A stretch of 64,000 nt of DNA from Candidatus Devosia phytovorans (GCA_029202405.1 CP119312.1:3105001-3169000); one strand, 5' to 3'. Positions 25,743 to 35,138 are shown, counted from the stretch's first letter. Translations and numbers: made by a program. Notes: generated by a model not told the origin, from the sequence alone.

Positions 25743-26732
25743 TCACACCAGGGGCTGGCGGTAGTCAGCGGCATAGTGGCCAGTCAGGCCATGCTCCAGC
25801 TGACGCTCGATATCGGTTAACAGACTGCTAGCACCGAAGCGGAAGAGATGCGGTTGCAACCAGTGGGTGCCCAGCTCTTCCTTCATCAGCGCCATATACT
25901 TAACTGCATCACCGGCGGTAGCGATACCGCCAGCAGGTTTGTAACCAATCTCAATGCCGGTTTCCTCGGCGAACCAGCGGATCATGCGGATCATGGTCAG
26001 GCTGGTGACGAGGTTGGCGTTGACCTTTTCCTTGCCGGTGGAGGTCTTGATGAAATCGGCGCCAGCCATCATGCAGACCAGCGAGGCCTTGGCGATATTG
26101 GTCTGGGTCGCGAGTTCACCCGTGCCCAGGATAGTCTTGATATGGGCATTGCCACAGGCCTTGCGGAAGGCTTTGACTTGGTCGTAAAGCGCTTGCCAAT
26201 CGCCACGCAGGACCATGCCGCGCTCGATGACGATATCGATCTCCTCGGCGCCATCGGCGACGGAATATTCGATTTCCTTGAGCTTGGTTTCAACCGGGGC
26301 GAGACCATGCGGGAAGGCGGTCGAGACAGCGGCGACGGGGATTCCGGTGCCCTTGAGGGCTTCGACGGCGGTATGGACGAAACCGTGATAGACACAGACA
26401 GCGCCGGGCAGGATGCGCAGGGTGCCGATATCGAGTTTTTCGAGAATGTCGCTGCGCAGCGGATTGCGCGCCTTGGCGCAAAGGCGGGTGACGCGGCCAT
26501 CGGTGTCATCGGCATTGAGCGACGTCAGGTCGATCAGCGTGATGGCCTTGAGTAGCCAGGCGAGCTGATAGTCCTTTTTGACGGTGCGGCGCGCGCCGAT
26601 CGAGCCGGCGCGGCGCTCCAGCGCCGAGCGGTTCATGCGGACACGTTCGACCCAGTCGAGATCGAGCTGAAAGCCGGGATTGCGCTTGTGCGGCGTCTGG
26701 GTCTCGTTGTTGTCGACGACTCTCAGGCTCAT
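25743..26732 (-). CDS. deoC: deoxyribose-phosphate aldolase
   Basis: About 329 residues, the longer DeoC form. The Schiff-base lysine is in FIKTSTGK, a second lysine in GYKPAGGI and an upstream VCVYHGFV segment. It cleaves 2-deoxyribose 5-phosphate to glyceraldehyde 3-phosphate and acetaldehyde. The start overlaps the punA stop (ATGA) and has a GAGGAA site. Confidence 0.95.
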   Translation of the reverse strand: MSLRVVDNNETQTPHKRNPGFQLDLDWVERVRMNRSALERRAGSIGARRTVKKDYQLAWLLKAITLIDLTSLNADDTDGRVTRLCAKARNPLRSDILEKLDIGTLRILPGAVCVYHGFVHTAVEALKGTGIPVAAVSTAFPHGLAPVETKLKEIEYSVADGAEEIDIVIERGMVLRGDWQALYDQVKAFRKACGNAHIKTILGTGELATQTNIAKASLVCMMAGADFIKTSTGKEKVNANLVTSLTMIRMIRWFAEETGIEIGYKPAGGIATAGDAVKYMALMKEELGTHWLQPHLFRFGASSLLTDIERQLEHGLTGHYAADYRQPLV

Positions 26733-27523
26733 AGTTCCTCCACCAGCGCGGGTATGAGCTTTTTCAGCTTCTCCGCGCCCTGCACTGCCATGGTCTTGGT
26801 GTGCTCATGGCTGATCTTTTCGGTCGACAGGCCGGCGCCCATATTGGTGATGGACGAGCAGGCCCAGACCTTCATCCCGAGGAAACGCCCGAGGATGACT
26901 TCTGGTGCCGTGGACATGCCCACGGCATTGGCGCCGAGGCGAATGGCCATCTGGATTTCGGCAACGGTTTCAAAGCTCGGGCCGGAATACCAGAGGTAGA
27001 TGCCTTCGCCGATGCGGATGTCGAGACGCTCGGCCAGCGCCGATGCCTTGGCACGCAGGTCGGGAGCATAGCAATCGACCATGTTCACAAAGCGGCGGTC
27101 GGTGGGCTCGCCAATCAGGGGATTGGCGCCAGCGTAATTGATATGATCGGAGAGCATCATCAGATCGCCCGGACGGAAGCGCTCGTCGAGCGAACCGGCG
27201 GAATTGGTCAGGAGAAGTGTCTGAGCGCCCAGATCGGCCATGGCTTCGAGCGCCGGACGCATGGCGGCGGCGTTGCCGTGTTCGTAATAGTGTTCGCGGC
27301 CGGTGAGAACGGCGATGCGCTTGCCGCCCATGGTGCCGATCAGCAGATCACGGCCATGGCCGGAGACGCCGCCGCCGGGAAAGCCCTTGAGTTCGGAATA
27401 GGGAATGGTGACCTTATCGGTGATCAGTTCGCCAATAGCCGACAGGCCGGAGCCGAGCACGATGGCGGCAGCGATGGGTTCCTTGCCGGCGATCTTCTGA
27501 ATGGTCTTTGCAGCTTTAGTCAT
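26729..27523 (-). CDS. punA: purine-nucleoside phosphorylase
   Basis: About 264 residues of the trimeric class II PNP family. The motifs GSGLSAIGE, VSGHGRDL, GREHYYEHG, YSGPSFETVAE and AVGMSTAPEV are all in order. It releases purine bases and (deoxy)ribose 1-phosphate. The start at 27523 matches the family's usual N-terminus. The ribosome site is weak; an upstream ATG at 27574 would add a 17-residue leader. Confidence 0.93.
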   Translation of the reverse strand: MTKAAKTIQKIAGKEPIAAAIVLGSGLSAIGELITDKVTIPYSELKGFPGGGVSGHGRDLLIGTMGGKRIAVLTGREHYYEHGNAAAMRPALEAMADLGAQTLLLTNSAGSLDERFRPGDLMMLSDHINYAGANPLIGEPTDRRFVNMVDCYAPDLRAKASALAERLDIRIGEGIYLWYSGPSFETVAEIQMAIRLGANAVGMSTAPEVILGRFLGMKVWACSSITNMGAGLSTEKISHEHTKTMAVQGAEKLKKLIPALVEEL

Positions 27524-27612
27524 ATCAATGTCCAAACTTGCCCCGCTCAGGCGGGTGATAGCTGGCGAAGACATTTCCGGTCTTCTGGCGGTCTTCTGGC
27601 GGTTTTCTGCTG

Positions 27613-28023
27613 CTATTTGGGCAGGTATTCTGGCCCGAAACTGTGTGGCAGCAATTGCTCGAGCGTCTGTACCAACGGGGTTCCCTCGACGCCATGGGAA
27701 ATCACGGTGACGTCGAGATCAGCGAATTCGCGGATGCGCTGGCGGCAGCCGCCGCAGGGCGTGACCGGGGCGGAGCCTGGACCGGTGACATAAATGCGCT
27801 TGATGCGCCGGGCGCCGCCGGCAATCATCGCCGAGATGGCCGAAGCCTCGGCGCAGTTGCCCTGCGGATAGGCAGCGTTTTCGATGTTGGCGCCGGCGTA
27901 AATCTTGCCGTCATCGGCGAGGATGGCAGCTCCCACATGGAAGCGCGAATAGGGCGCATAGGCCTTGGCGCGAATGGCTTCGGCGGCCTCAAACAAGGCC
28001 TTGTCGTTTCCGGTATCGGTCAT
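27613..28023 (-). CDS. cdd: cytidine deaminase
   Basis: 136 residues, the homotetrameric short form. Zinc ligands and the catalytic Glu are visible in NCAEASAI (Cys-Ala-Glu) and PCGGCRQ; the opening HVGAAI and NIENAAYPQ segments bind substrate. It deaminates cytidine and deoxycytidine to uridine forms, feeding DeoA and Upp. An AAAGGA site lies before the ATG. Confidence 0.96.
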   Translation of the reverse strand: MTDTGNDKALFEAAEAIRAKAYAPYSRFHVGAAILADDGKIYAGANIENAAYPQGNCAEASAISAMIAGGARRIKRIYVTGPGSAPVTPCGGCRQRIREFADLDVTVISHGVEGTPLVQTLEQLLPHSFGPEYLPK

Positions 28024-28058
28024 GTCAGTTCCTTTGCGCTGAGCTGTTGTAAACCGGC

Positions 28059-29030
28059 TCAGCGCTCCTTGGTATAGGCGACGCCGCCCGCCTTGGGGCC
28101 GACGGCCTTGCCGATGAAGCCCGCCAGCAGGATGACAGTCAGCACATAGGGCAGCGCCTGGATGGCCTGAACGGGGATTTCGACGCCGCCGAGCTGGGCG
28201 CCCTGCAGGCGGATCTGCAGCGCATCGAGGAAGCCGAAGAGCAGGCAGGTGAACATGGCCGGGACAGGCTTCCACTTGGCAAAGATCAGTGCGGCAAGCG
28301 CGATATAGCCCTTGCCCGCCGTCATGTTGTTGCCGAAGCCGGAGCCTTGGGCGATGGAGAAATAGGCGCCGGCGACGCCACAGAGCAGGCCGGTGATGAT
28401 GATGGCCTGGTAGCGCTGCTTGACCACCGAAATGCCGGCTGTATCCACCGCCTTGGGATTTTCGCCGACGGCACGCAGGCGCAGGCCGAAGCGGGTGCGG
28501 TACAGCACGAAGGCAGTGACCGGCACCATGATGAAGGCGATGTAGACGAGGATATAGTGGCCCGAGATCAGGTCGGCATAGATCTGCCCGAGGATGGGAA
28601 TGCCCGCCAGCTCATTGGCAAAGGGCAGCGTGATGGGCTCGAAGCGCCCGCCGGGCTGCAGTGGCGGGGTGCGGCCGCCCTGGCTGAACCAGGTCTGGCC
28701 AAGAAAGGTCGTCATACCGGCGGCCAGCATGTTGATGGCGACGCCGGCGATGAGCTGGTTGCCCTTGAGCGTAATGGCGGCGGCGCCCTGCAGGAGCGTC
28801 GTCGAGAGCGACACCGCCATGCCGGCCAACAGACCAAGCCAGGCGGAACCGGTGATGGCGGCGACGGCGCCAGCGGCGAAGGCTGCCGCCAGCATCTTGC
28901 CTTCAAGGCCGATGTCAAAAATGCCGGCGCGTTCGGAATACATGCCGGCAAGACACGCCAGCAGCAGCGGCGTCGAGAGGCGGATGGTCGCGTCGAGGAT
29001 CGAGAGAATGGCTGCGATATCCACGGTCAC
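28059..29030 (-). CDS. nucleoside ABC transporter permease (second)
   Basis: About 323 residues of the BPD_transp_2 family with eight to nine membrane helices. GLEGKMLAAAFAAGAVA near the start and AVGENPKAVDTAGISV in the cytosolic loop are typical of Bmp/YufQ-type nucleoside permeases. The start is GTG 29030, overlapping the stop of the first permease. The partner genes and the deo context indicate nucleoside uptake. Confidence 0.9.
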   Translation of the reverse strand: MTVDIAAILSILDATIRLSTPLLLACLAGMYSERAGIFDIGLEGKMLAAAFAAGAVAAITGSAWLGLLAGMAVSLSTTLLQGAAAITLKGNQLIAGVAINMLAAGMTTFLGQTWFSQGGRTPPLQPGGRFEPITLPFANELAGIPILGQIYADLISGHYILVYIAFIMVPVTAFVLYRTRFGLRLRAVGENPKAVDTAGISVVKQRYQAIIITGLLCGVAGAYFSIAQGSGFGNNMTAGKGYIALAALIFAKWKPVPAMFTCLLFGFLDALQIRLQGAQLGGVEIPVQAIQALPYVLTVILLAGFIGKAVGPKAGGVAYTKER

Positions 29031-30157
29031 GCCTCCGGCTTTGCGGTGGAGACGGCGATGGCTTGCGCCTTCTGCTCGGGCGAGAAGAGCATGAAGGCGC
29101 GTTCGAGCGAGGGACGGAACAGGCCTTCCATGGCGCCGGTGAAGAGGATGACGAGGGCCTGGATGACCACGATCATCTCGCGGGTAATGCCGGGGATGAC
29201 GAACTGCAGTTCCTGCCCACCCTGATAGAGGGCGCCGAAGAGAATGGCGGCCAGCGCAATGCCGACGGGATGATTGCGGCCCATCAGCGCCACGGCAATG
29301 CCGACAAAGCCCGCGCCAGCGACGAAATCGAGCACCAGGCGGTTCTGCACGCCGAGCACTTCGTTGATCGCCATCATGCCGGCGAGCGCTCCGGAAATGG
29401 CCATGGTGATCATGATCATCCTGGAGTTGGAAATGCCGGCATAGCGCGAGGCGGTCGGATTGGCGCCGAGCACGCGCATGGCATAGCCGAACTTGGTGTG
29501 CCAGATCAGGATATAGACGCCGATCAGCGCCAGGACGGCGATGACGATGGACAGGTTTACCGGCGAATAGCCAAAGAAGGAGATGAACTGGCGCAGCTGC
29601 GGCAGGCGGCCAGCGACTTCGATCGTGTCCGATTCCGGCGCCATGTTGGTGCGGGTCTTGAGGACGCGATTGAGCAGATAGACCATCAGCGCCGAGGCGA
29701 TGAAATTGAACATGATGGTGGTGATCACCACATGACTGCCGCGCTTGGCCTGCAGCCAGCCTGGCACGAAGGCCCAGAAGCCGCCGAAGGCAGCCGAGGC
29801 CATGACGGCGAGCGGCAGGACCAGCAGCCAGTGGGTCTGATCGAGCGCCAGGGCGACAATGATGGCGCCGAGGCCCGCCACATAGGCCTGGCCGTCACCA
29901 CCGATGTTGAACAGGCCGGCATGGGCCGCGACCGCCACGGCAAGGCCGGTGAAGATGAAGTTGGTGGCGTAATAGAGCGTGTAACCCAAGCCATCGCCAT
30001 AGCCGAAGGCACCGTAGATGATGACCTGGATGGCATGGAGCGGGTTCTGGCCGACAAGAAGGACGACAAGGCCCGAGACGAGGAAGGCCAGAAGGAGATT
30101 GATGGCGGGAAGAAGGGCAATATCGGCCCAGCGCGGGAGGGGTCTGCGGGCGCTCAT
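29027..30157 (-). CDS. nucleoside ABC transporter permease (first)
   Basis: About 376 residues, a longer BPD_transp_2 permease like YufP/BmpB-type subunits. It has about nine to ten membrane helices, the FNIGGDGQAYVAGLGA signature and the cytosolic coupling segment RVLGANPTASRYAGIS. It forms a heterodimer with the next permease. Its start overlaps the ATPase stop (ATGA). Confidence 0.9.
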   Translation of the reverse strand: MSARRPLPRWADIALLPAINLLLAFLVSGLVVLLVGQNPLHAIQVIIYGAFGYGDGLGYTLYYATNFIFTGLAVAVAAHAGLFNIGGDGQAYVAGLGAIIVALALDQTHWLLVLPLAVMASAAFGGFWAFVPGWLQAKRGSHVVITTIMFNFIASALMVYLLNRVLKTRTNMAPESDTIEVAGRLPQLRQFISFFGYSPVNLSIVIAVLALIGVYILIWHTKFGYAMRVLGANPTASRYAGISNSRMIMITMAISGALAGMMAINEVLGVQNRLVLDFVAGAGFVGIAVALMGRNHPVGIALAAILFGALYQGGQELQFVIPGITREMIVVIQALVILFTGAMEGLFRPSLERAFMLFSPEQKAQAIAVSTAKPEA

Positions 30158-31734
30158 TGGGCGTCTTCTTTCTTGCCGATGCCGGCCATCATCAGGCCGA
30201 GTTCGCCTTCGGTGGCGGTGGCGGGGTCTGCCTCGCCGACGATGACGCCGTCGAACATGACGAGGATACGATCGGCAAGCGAGCGGATTTCGTCGAGCTC
30301 GACCGAGACGAGCAGGATGGCCTTGCCCTCGTCGCGCATCTTGATGATTTCGTTATGGATGAACTCGATGGCGCCGATATCGACGCCGCGGGTCGGCTGG
30401 CCGATGACCAGCACGTCCGGATCGCGTTCCATTTCGCGGGCCAGCACGATCTTCTGCTGATTGCCGCCGGAGAAGAGCGAGCTCTTGAGATTGATATTGG
30501 CCGGGCGGACGTCGAACAGCTTGATGTGTTCGGCGGCGGCTTTCCTGGCAGCACCAATATCGAGGAAGAAGCCCGCGCCGTAGTCGGGGCGATCCTGATA
30601 ACCGAGAATGGCGTTTTCCCATTCGGCGAAACTGGTGACGAGGCCCATGCGCTGACGGTCTTCGGGCACATGAGCGAGGCCAGCCTCGCGGGCGCGGGCG
30701 GCGCCGTCATCGCCCTTGAGCGAGAGCGCGGTGCCCTTGAGCAGGACGTTGCCCGCCTTCTGGTCGCGCATGCCGGAAATGGATTCGAGCAATTCGCTCT
30801 GGCCGTTACCCGAGACGCCGGCAATGCCGACGATTTCGCCGGCGCGAATGGAAAAGCTCACATCCTTGACGCGGGTGATGCCCATGTCGTCGTTGACAAC
30901 GAGGTTCTGCACTTCGAGCAGGGTCTTGCCCGGATTGGCCGGGGTCTTGTCGACGCGCAGCAGCACACGACGGCCGACCATGAGCTCAGCCAGCTGTTCG
31001 GGGCTGGTCTCGGAGGTCTTGACCGTGGTGACCATTTCACCCTGGCGCATGACCGAAACATTGTCGGTGATGGCCATGATCTCGCGCAGCTTGTGGGTGA
31101 TCAGGATCACCGTCTTGCCCTGCTCGCGCAGGGTGCGCAGGACGCGGAAGAGGTCGTCGGCCTCCCTCGGCGTCAAGACGCCAGTGGGCTCGTCGAGAAT
31201 GAGGGTTTCGGCGCCGCGGTAGAGGGCCTTGAGGATTTCGACGCGCTGCTGCTGACCGACCGAGATATCTTCCACAATGGCATCGGGATCGACCTCGAGG
31301 TCGTATTCAGTTTCGAGACGGTTGAGTTCCTTGCGGGCGCGATCAAGGCTCGGCTTGATGAAGCCGGAGTCTTCGGCGCCCAGAATGATGTTTTCCAGAA
31401 CCGAGAAATTGTCGACCAGCATGAAATGCTGGTGCACCATGCCGATGCCCAGCGCCAGCGCGTGGCGGCTGTCGGTGATCGACTGTTCGGTACCGTTGAC
31501 ACGGATCGTGCCGCTGTCGGCGGTGTAGAATCCATAGAGGATCGACATCAGCGTGGACTTGCCCGCGCCGTTCTCGCCCACGATGCCGTGGATGGTGCCG
31601 CGCGCGACCTTGAGGTCGATATCCTTGTTGGCGTGAACCGCGCCAAACCGCTTGTTGATCTTTTCAAGCTCGATCGCCCAGCCATTGGCCGGGGCGATTG
31701 CAGCGGCCGTTTCCGGCCGCTGCGTGTTCATCAT
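30154..31734 (-). CDS. nucleoside ABC transporter ATP-binding protein (two ATPase domains)
   Basis: About 526 residues with two fused nucleotide-binding domains, as in sugar/nucleoside importers. The first has GENGAGKST, VGQQQRVEIL and LILDEPTGVL. The second is degenerate (GVSGNGQSE in place of Walker A, with FSGGNQQKIVLARE and VLVIGQPTRGVD). This asymmetry is normal for the family. An AGGA site favours ATG 31734; an ATG at 31749 lacks one. Confidence 0.93.
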   Translation of the reverse strand: MMNTQRPETAAAIAPANGWAIELEKINKRFGAVHANKDIDLKVARGTIHGIVGENGAGKSTLMSILYGFYTADSGTIRVNGTEQSITDSRHALALGIGMVHQHFMLVDNFSVLENIILGAEDSGFIKPSLDRARKELNRLETEYDLEVDPDAIVEDISVGQQQRVEILKALYRGAETLILDEPTGVLTPREADDLFRVLRTLREQGKTVILITHKLREIMAITDNVSVMRQGEMVTTVKTSETSPEQLAELMVGRRVLLRVDKTPANPGKTLLEVQNLVVNDDMGITRVKDVSFSIRAGEIVGIAGVSGNGQSELLESISGMRDQKAGNVLLKGTALSLKGDDGAARAREAGLAHVPEDRQRMGLVTSFAEWENAILGYQDRPDYGAGFFLDIGAARKAAAEHIKLFDVRPANINLKSSLFSGGNQQKIVLAREMERDPDVLVIGQPTRGVDIGAIEFIHNEIIKMRDEGKAILLVSVELDEIRSLADRILVMFDGVIVGEADPATATEGELGLMMAGIGKKEDAQ

Positions 31735-31758
31735 GCCATCCTGGCTCATACGCGTCGC

Positions 31759-32763
31759 TTAAAGCGGGCAGGCAGAGTCGGTGGTGTAGTCGTGGACCTC
31801 GATCTCGCCAGCGATGATCTTGGCCTTGTAGTCTTCGGCGGCCGCCGTCATTTCCGGGGTCAGGAGGGCTTCGTTGAACTCGTCGACGGAATAGCCGACG
31901 CCGTCTTCGGCGAGGCCGAGGATGGTCACGCCCGGCTTGAAGGTCGCGTCATCGGCGGCTTCGGTCAGGGCGTTCTTGACGGCCACGTCAACGCGCTTGA
32001 CCATCGAGGTCAGCACGGAACCGGGCTGCATGTAGTTCTGGTTGCTGTCGACGCCGATGGAGAACTTGCCGGAATCCTTGGCGGTCTGCAGCACGCCGAT
32101 GCCCGAGCCACCAGCGGCGGCGAAGATCACGTCGGCGCCGGCGTCGATAGCGGCCTTGGTCAGCTCGCCTGCGGTAACCGGGTCATTCCAGGCGGCGGGC
32201 GTGGTGCCGGTGTAGTTTTCGATCAGGGTGACGTCGGGGTTCGCTGCCTTGGCGCCCTGGGCGTAGCCGCAGTAGAACTTGTGGATCAGCGGAACGTCCA
32301 TGCCGCCGACGAAGGCAACGGTGCCGGTCTCGGACTTGAGGGCAGCCAGAGCGCCGACAAGGAAGGAACCGGTGTGTTCGTCGAACAGGATCGACTGCAC
32401 ATTGGGAGCCTCAACAACGGTGTCGAGCACGACGAAGTTGGTATCCGGGAATTCGGGAGCAACAGCGGTCAGCGCCGCGGTCCAGGAGAAGCCAGCCATG
32501 ACGATCGGGTTGGCACCCTGACCGGCAAAGCGGCGGAGGGCCTGCTCGCGCTGGGCGTCGTTCTGCAGTTCGAGATCGACGAAATTGCCGCCGGTCTCTT
32601 CCTTCCAGGCCTGGCCGCCATTGTAGGCCGCTTCGTTGAAGGATTTGTCGAACTTGCCGCCGAGGTCATAGATCAGAGCGGGATCAGCGAAGGCGACGCC
32701 CGTGAGGATCGCGGAAAATGCGACACCGCCAGCAAGGGCCTTGGTGAGCTTGGTGAAATTCAT
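31759..32763 (-). CDS. BMP family nucleoside-binding protein
   Basis: About 334 residues. A signal peptide ends at GVAFA-DPALIYD; the mature part has the BMP/Med family features DKSFNEAAYNG, VGALAALKSETG and AAGGSGIG. It is the periplasmic binding protein of the importer encoded downstream and probably binds nucleosides. It is the first gene of the operon, with a candidate promoter about 110 bases upstream. Confidence 0.93.
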   Translation of the reverse strand: MNFTKLTKALAGGVAFSAILTGVAFADPALIYDLGGKFDKSFNEAAYNGGQAWKEETGGNFVDLELQNDAQREQALRRFAGQGANPIVMAGFSWTAALTAVAPEFPDTNFVVLDTVVEAPNVQSILFDEHTGSFLVGALAALKSETGTVAFVGGMDVPLIHKFYCGYAQGAKAANPDVTLIENYTGTTPAAWNDPVTAGELTKAAIDAGADVIFAAAGGSGIGVLQTAKDSGKFSIGVDSNQNYMQPGSVLTSMVKRVDVAVKNALTEAADDATFKPGVTILGLAEDGVGYSVDEFNEALLTPEMTAAAEDYKAKIIAGEIEVHDYTTDSACPL

Positions 32764-32870
32764 AGAGTAGTCTCCCTGTATCGCACATGAGCGAGGGCCA
32801 AGCGGCCAACGGACAATCTCCGTGCGCTAACAGGGGATAAAATCGTGCAAACGCCCCGTCTGCAAGTGGA

Positions 32871-32898
32871 AATGTAGGCTATTTTTCCATTTGGTCAA
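32871..32898 (-). promoter_or_regulatory. candidate promoter of the nucleoside salvage operon
   Basis: On the minus strand TTGACC, a 16-base spacer and TACATT. It overlaps an imperfect palindrome (TGGTCA-N5-TGGCCA, one mismatch) that could be an operator. Confidence 0.4.
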
Positions 32899-32957
32899 AA
32901 ATTGGCCAGCCTGCATGACGCTTGGACGGAGAAGTGCCCAGCACCTGGGCAAAACGC

Positions 32958-33080
32958 TCAGAGACGCGCGACGATGGCTGTGAATATCTGCCCGAAGTCG
33001 GCGTCGCCATAGAGCACGGCCAGAATGGCCAGCGAGGCAATGGCGAAGAGGGCAAGCGTGTCGCGAGTCTTGGCGGTCAT
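32958..33080 (-). CDS. possible 40-residue single-pass membrane protein
   Basis: ATG 33080 opens a 40-codon frame ending in TGA at 32958. The product begins with a charged MTAKTRDTL, has one hydrophobic helix (ALFAIASLAILAVLYG) and ends in an amphipathic segment (GQIFTAIVARL). There is no strong ribosome site. The composition looks like a real small membrane protein, but no family was recognised. It lies between coxG and the bmp operon on the same strand. Confidence 0.4.
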   Translation of the reverse strand: MTAKTRDTLALFAIASLAILAVLYGDADFGQIFTAIVARL

Positions 33081-33187
33081 GGCAGTTTGTTTCAAATTGA
33101 GCGGGTTTGGTTGCCCATCTGATAACCCAGGATCGCTTGACCGATTGTGATGCTTTGAAGGCGGATATCGGCGTGGTTACGAAGCGG

Positions 33188-33664
33188 TTAAGCGCCCTGT
33201 TCCAGCGGCGGCAAAGGCGTGACGGCGACGCCCATGGCCGCGGCAAAACGCTCGAAGAAACCATCGATGACCTTCTGGGCCGAATTGCCGATGACGGCCT
33301 TGCCCAGCTTCATCACCTGACCTGACCCGCCACCCTGGGCGGAGAAGACGAGAAGTGTTTCGTCGCCGTGGTCCGCGAGGGTAATATCGGCTGCGCCTTC
33401 CACCCTGCCGAGCAGGCCACCCTTGCCACGACCGGAGAGGGTGTAGCGTTCGGCGGGGTGAATGTCGGATAGTGTCAGTTCGCCATGGAAGGTGGGATGG
33501 ATGACGCCGAGGTTGACCTTGATCTCGAGGTCGAGCGCGGTTTCGCCGGACCATTCGATCTTATGGCAACCGGGAATGGCGGCCTTGAGCATGGCGGTGT
33601 CATTGAGTGCGGACCAGACCTGGGTGCGGGGCGCGGCGAGGATATAGCGGCCACCGAAATCCAT
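33188..33664 (-). CDS. CoxG-like SRPBCC protein
   Basis: About 158 residues of the carbon-monoxide-dehydrogenase subunit G (CoxG) family, a START/Bet v1-like fold. It has MDFGGRYILAAPRTQVW at the start, GCHKIEW, and GGGSGQVMKLGKAVIGNSAQKVIDGFF near the end (about residues 110-138). CoxG of CO oxidisers recruits the CO dehydrogenase to the membrane and may carry menaquinone, but no coxMSL genes are seen here. It is an orphan lipid- or quinone-binding candidate. ATG 33664 fits the GGGTG site better than ATG 33670. Confidence 0.85.
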   Translation of the reverse strand: MDFGGRYILAAPRTQVWSALNDTAMLKAAIPGCHKIEWSGETALDLEIKVNLGVIHPTFHGELTLSDIHPAERYTLSGRGKGGLLGRVEGAADITLADHGDETLLVFSAQGGGSGQVMKLGKAVIGNSAQKVIDGFFERFAAAMGVAVTPLPPLEQGA

Positions 33665-33888
33665 CAGCATTCACCCGCGTACAGACGAGGCGCGGCCGCC
33701 GTAATAAGGCCTTGATGACGCTTGAAAGAATTGCCGACCATTGCGTGCTGCCCCGCTCTTTACGTGCGGCTTTTTCGCACCAATATGGTCTAAATAGTTG
33801 CGGTGCGACAGGGTTGCAATTGTAACCGTGGGCATGAGCAGCAATCTATAGCGCATTCGGCCCGGGGCGGGCTTACGGGGAGCGAAGA

Positions 33889-35112
33889 ATGACTGACAGT
33901 GTCACCACCGCAACGCAGACGCAGGTAGCGCCCGTGGCCATCACGGAAAAGCCGCTGCAGTATCTGGACAAGGCCGTCAACGCCATCCGCGACCTAGGTG
34001 TGTGGCCCGAGAGCCAAGGCGAGCAGCCGATCACCGGGCTGCTCAGCCAGATCACCGAACTCGATGAAACCCGCGTGGTGCTGATCGGCCGGACGCTGAG
34101 CCAAGCCTCGGCGTTCAACGAGGTGGTGCGCGAGCAGATCGCCGCGATGAAGATCGGCGAGCGCTACGAAGAAATCACCAAGGGTTTTGATTCCATCCGC
34201 GACGATGCCAAGGGCATGGTCGACCAGCTCAGTGACAACAAGCTGGACCTGCTGGAACGCGCCAGCAATGTGTGGATGAAGGTTTCCCGTGGCGATATCG
34301 CCACGCGCTTCAACAAGATCCGCGACACTTACCTCGCCGTGACCAAGGACACCAAGGATCAGATCGATCGCGAGCACACGATCCTCGAAGCCTATCGCGA
34401 TTTCCGCGGCGCGCTGAAACAGGCCGAAGTGATGGCGCTCGAAGTGCTGGAGGTCGCCGAAAAGCGCCTGGGCGAGAAGAAGACCATTCTCGAAACCGCT
34501 TCGGCTGCAGTGTCGGGCTATGCCGGCACGGTGCCGGCTGACCGGGCGCGGCTCGAAATGGATCGCGACGAGAAGCTGCGTGACATGCAGAACGAGGAAA
34601 AGCGCTACCAGATCGCCAAGGACCTCTCGGACAACCTGACCATTTCCTACAATACGAGCGAAGTGGTGATGGCGCGGCTGATGCAGACGACCAATGCCAA
34701 GGAACGCGTCTACCAGCAGTCGATCTCGTTCTTTTCGACCAATGAGACCGTGCTGACGGCGCTGTCGGCCTCGTTCACCGGCATGTTTGGTCTGCATGAA
34801 TCGACCGAGACGCTGAATGCGATGAAGGAGGGGATGAGCAAGTCGCTCGAGACCCTCTCCGAAATTGGCGACAAGGTGCAGGAAGAGGCGGTGCGCGCGG
34901 GTTACGGGCCCACGGTGCGCGCCGATGCGGTCAAGAAGCTGGTGGATTCGGTGGTCAACTTCCAGGAGAAGAGCCGCACGATCATTAACGAGATGCGCGT
35001 GGCCTCGACCAAGAATTCGGCTGAAATCCGCGATGCCGTGGAAGATGGCAAGCGACGTCTGGCAGCCCTTGCCGCCGACGGCAATGCGTTGCTGCTCGAA
35101 ACCGGGAAATAG
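33889..35112 (+). CDS. TelA-like coiled-coil protein, first gene of an uncharacterised three-gene operon
   Basis: 407 residues, almost wholly helical and charged, with no signal peptide or membrane segment. Long heptad-like runs (about residues 80-250) are followed by FFSTNETVLTALSASFTGMFGL (about 283-304) and a helical C-terminal third ending in VNFQEKSRTIINEMR. The arrangement loosely resembles the TelA/KlaA family (toxic anion resistance), but I see no defining motif, so the link is tentative. Similar proteins are sometimes called cell surface protein in databases, which this sequence does not support. It is followed by two more unknown genes on the same strand. Confidence 0.7.
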   Translation: MTDSVTTATQTQVAPVAITEKPLQYLDKAVNAIRDLGVWPESQGEQPITGLLSQITELDETRVVLIGRTLSQASAFNEVVREQIAAMKIGERYEEITKGFDSIRDDAKGMVDQLSDNKLDLLERASNVWMKVSRGDIATRFNKIRDTYLAVTKDTKDQIDREHTILEAYRDFRGALKQAEVMALEVLEVAEKRLGEKKTILETASAAVSGYAGTVPADRARLEMDRDEKLRDMQNEEKRYQIAKDLSDNLTISYNTSEVVMARLMQTTNAKERVYQQSISFFSTNETVLTALSASFTGMFGLHESTETLNAMKEGMSKSLETLSEIGDKVQEEAVRAGYGPTVRADAVKKLVDSVVNFQEKSRTIINEMRVASTKNSAEIRDAVEDGKRRLAALAADGNALLLETGK

Positions 35113-35138
35113 GACAGCAAGGTCGGGTGAGTGCCTCG

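Larger units (their letters stand above)
32764..33187. other. 424-bp region upstream of the bmp operon
   Basis: It holds a promoter candidate for the bmp operon (32871-32898) and a possible 40-residue membrane-protein gene (32958-33080). No other feature was recognised. Confidence 0.5.

Noticed and set aside
30157..32790. 877-codon plus-strand open frame across the nucleoside transporter genes
   Set aside because: It is antisense to three well-supported genes, has low-complexity composition and no family resemblance; a GC-driven artefact.
32827..33264. 145-codon minus-strand frame upstream of the bmp operon
   Set aside because: Trp/Arg/Cys-rich composition without a motif; the 40-codon frame in another register is more protein-like.
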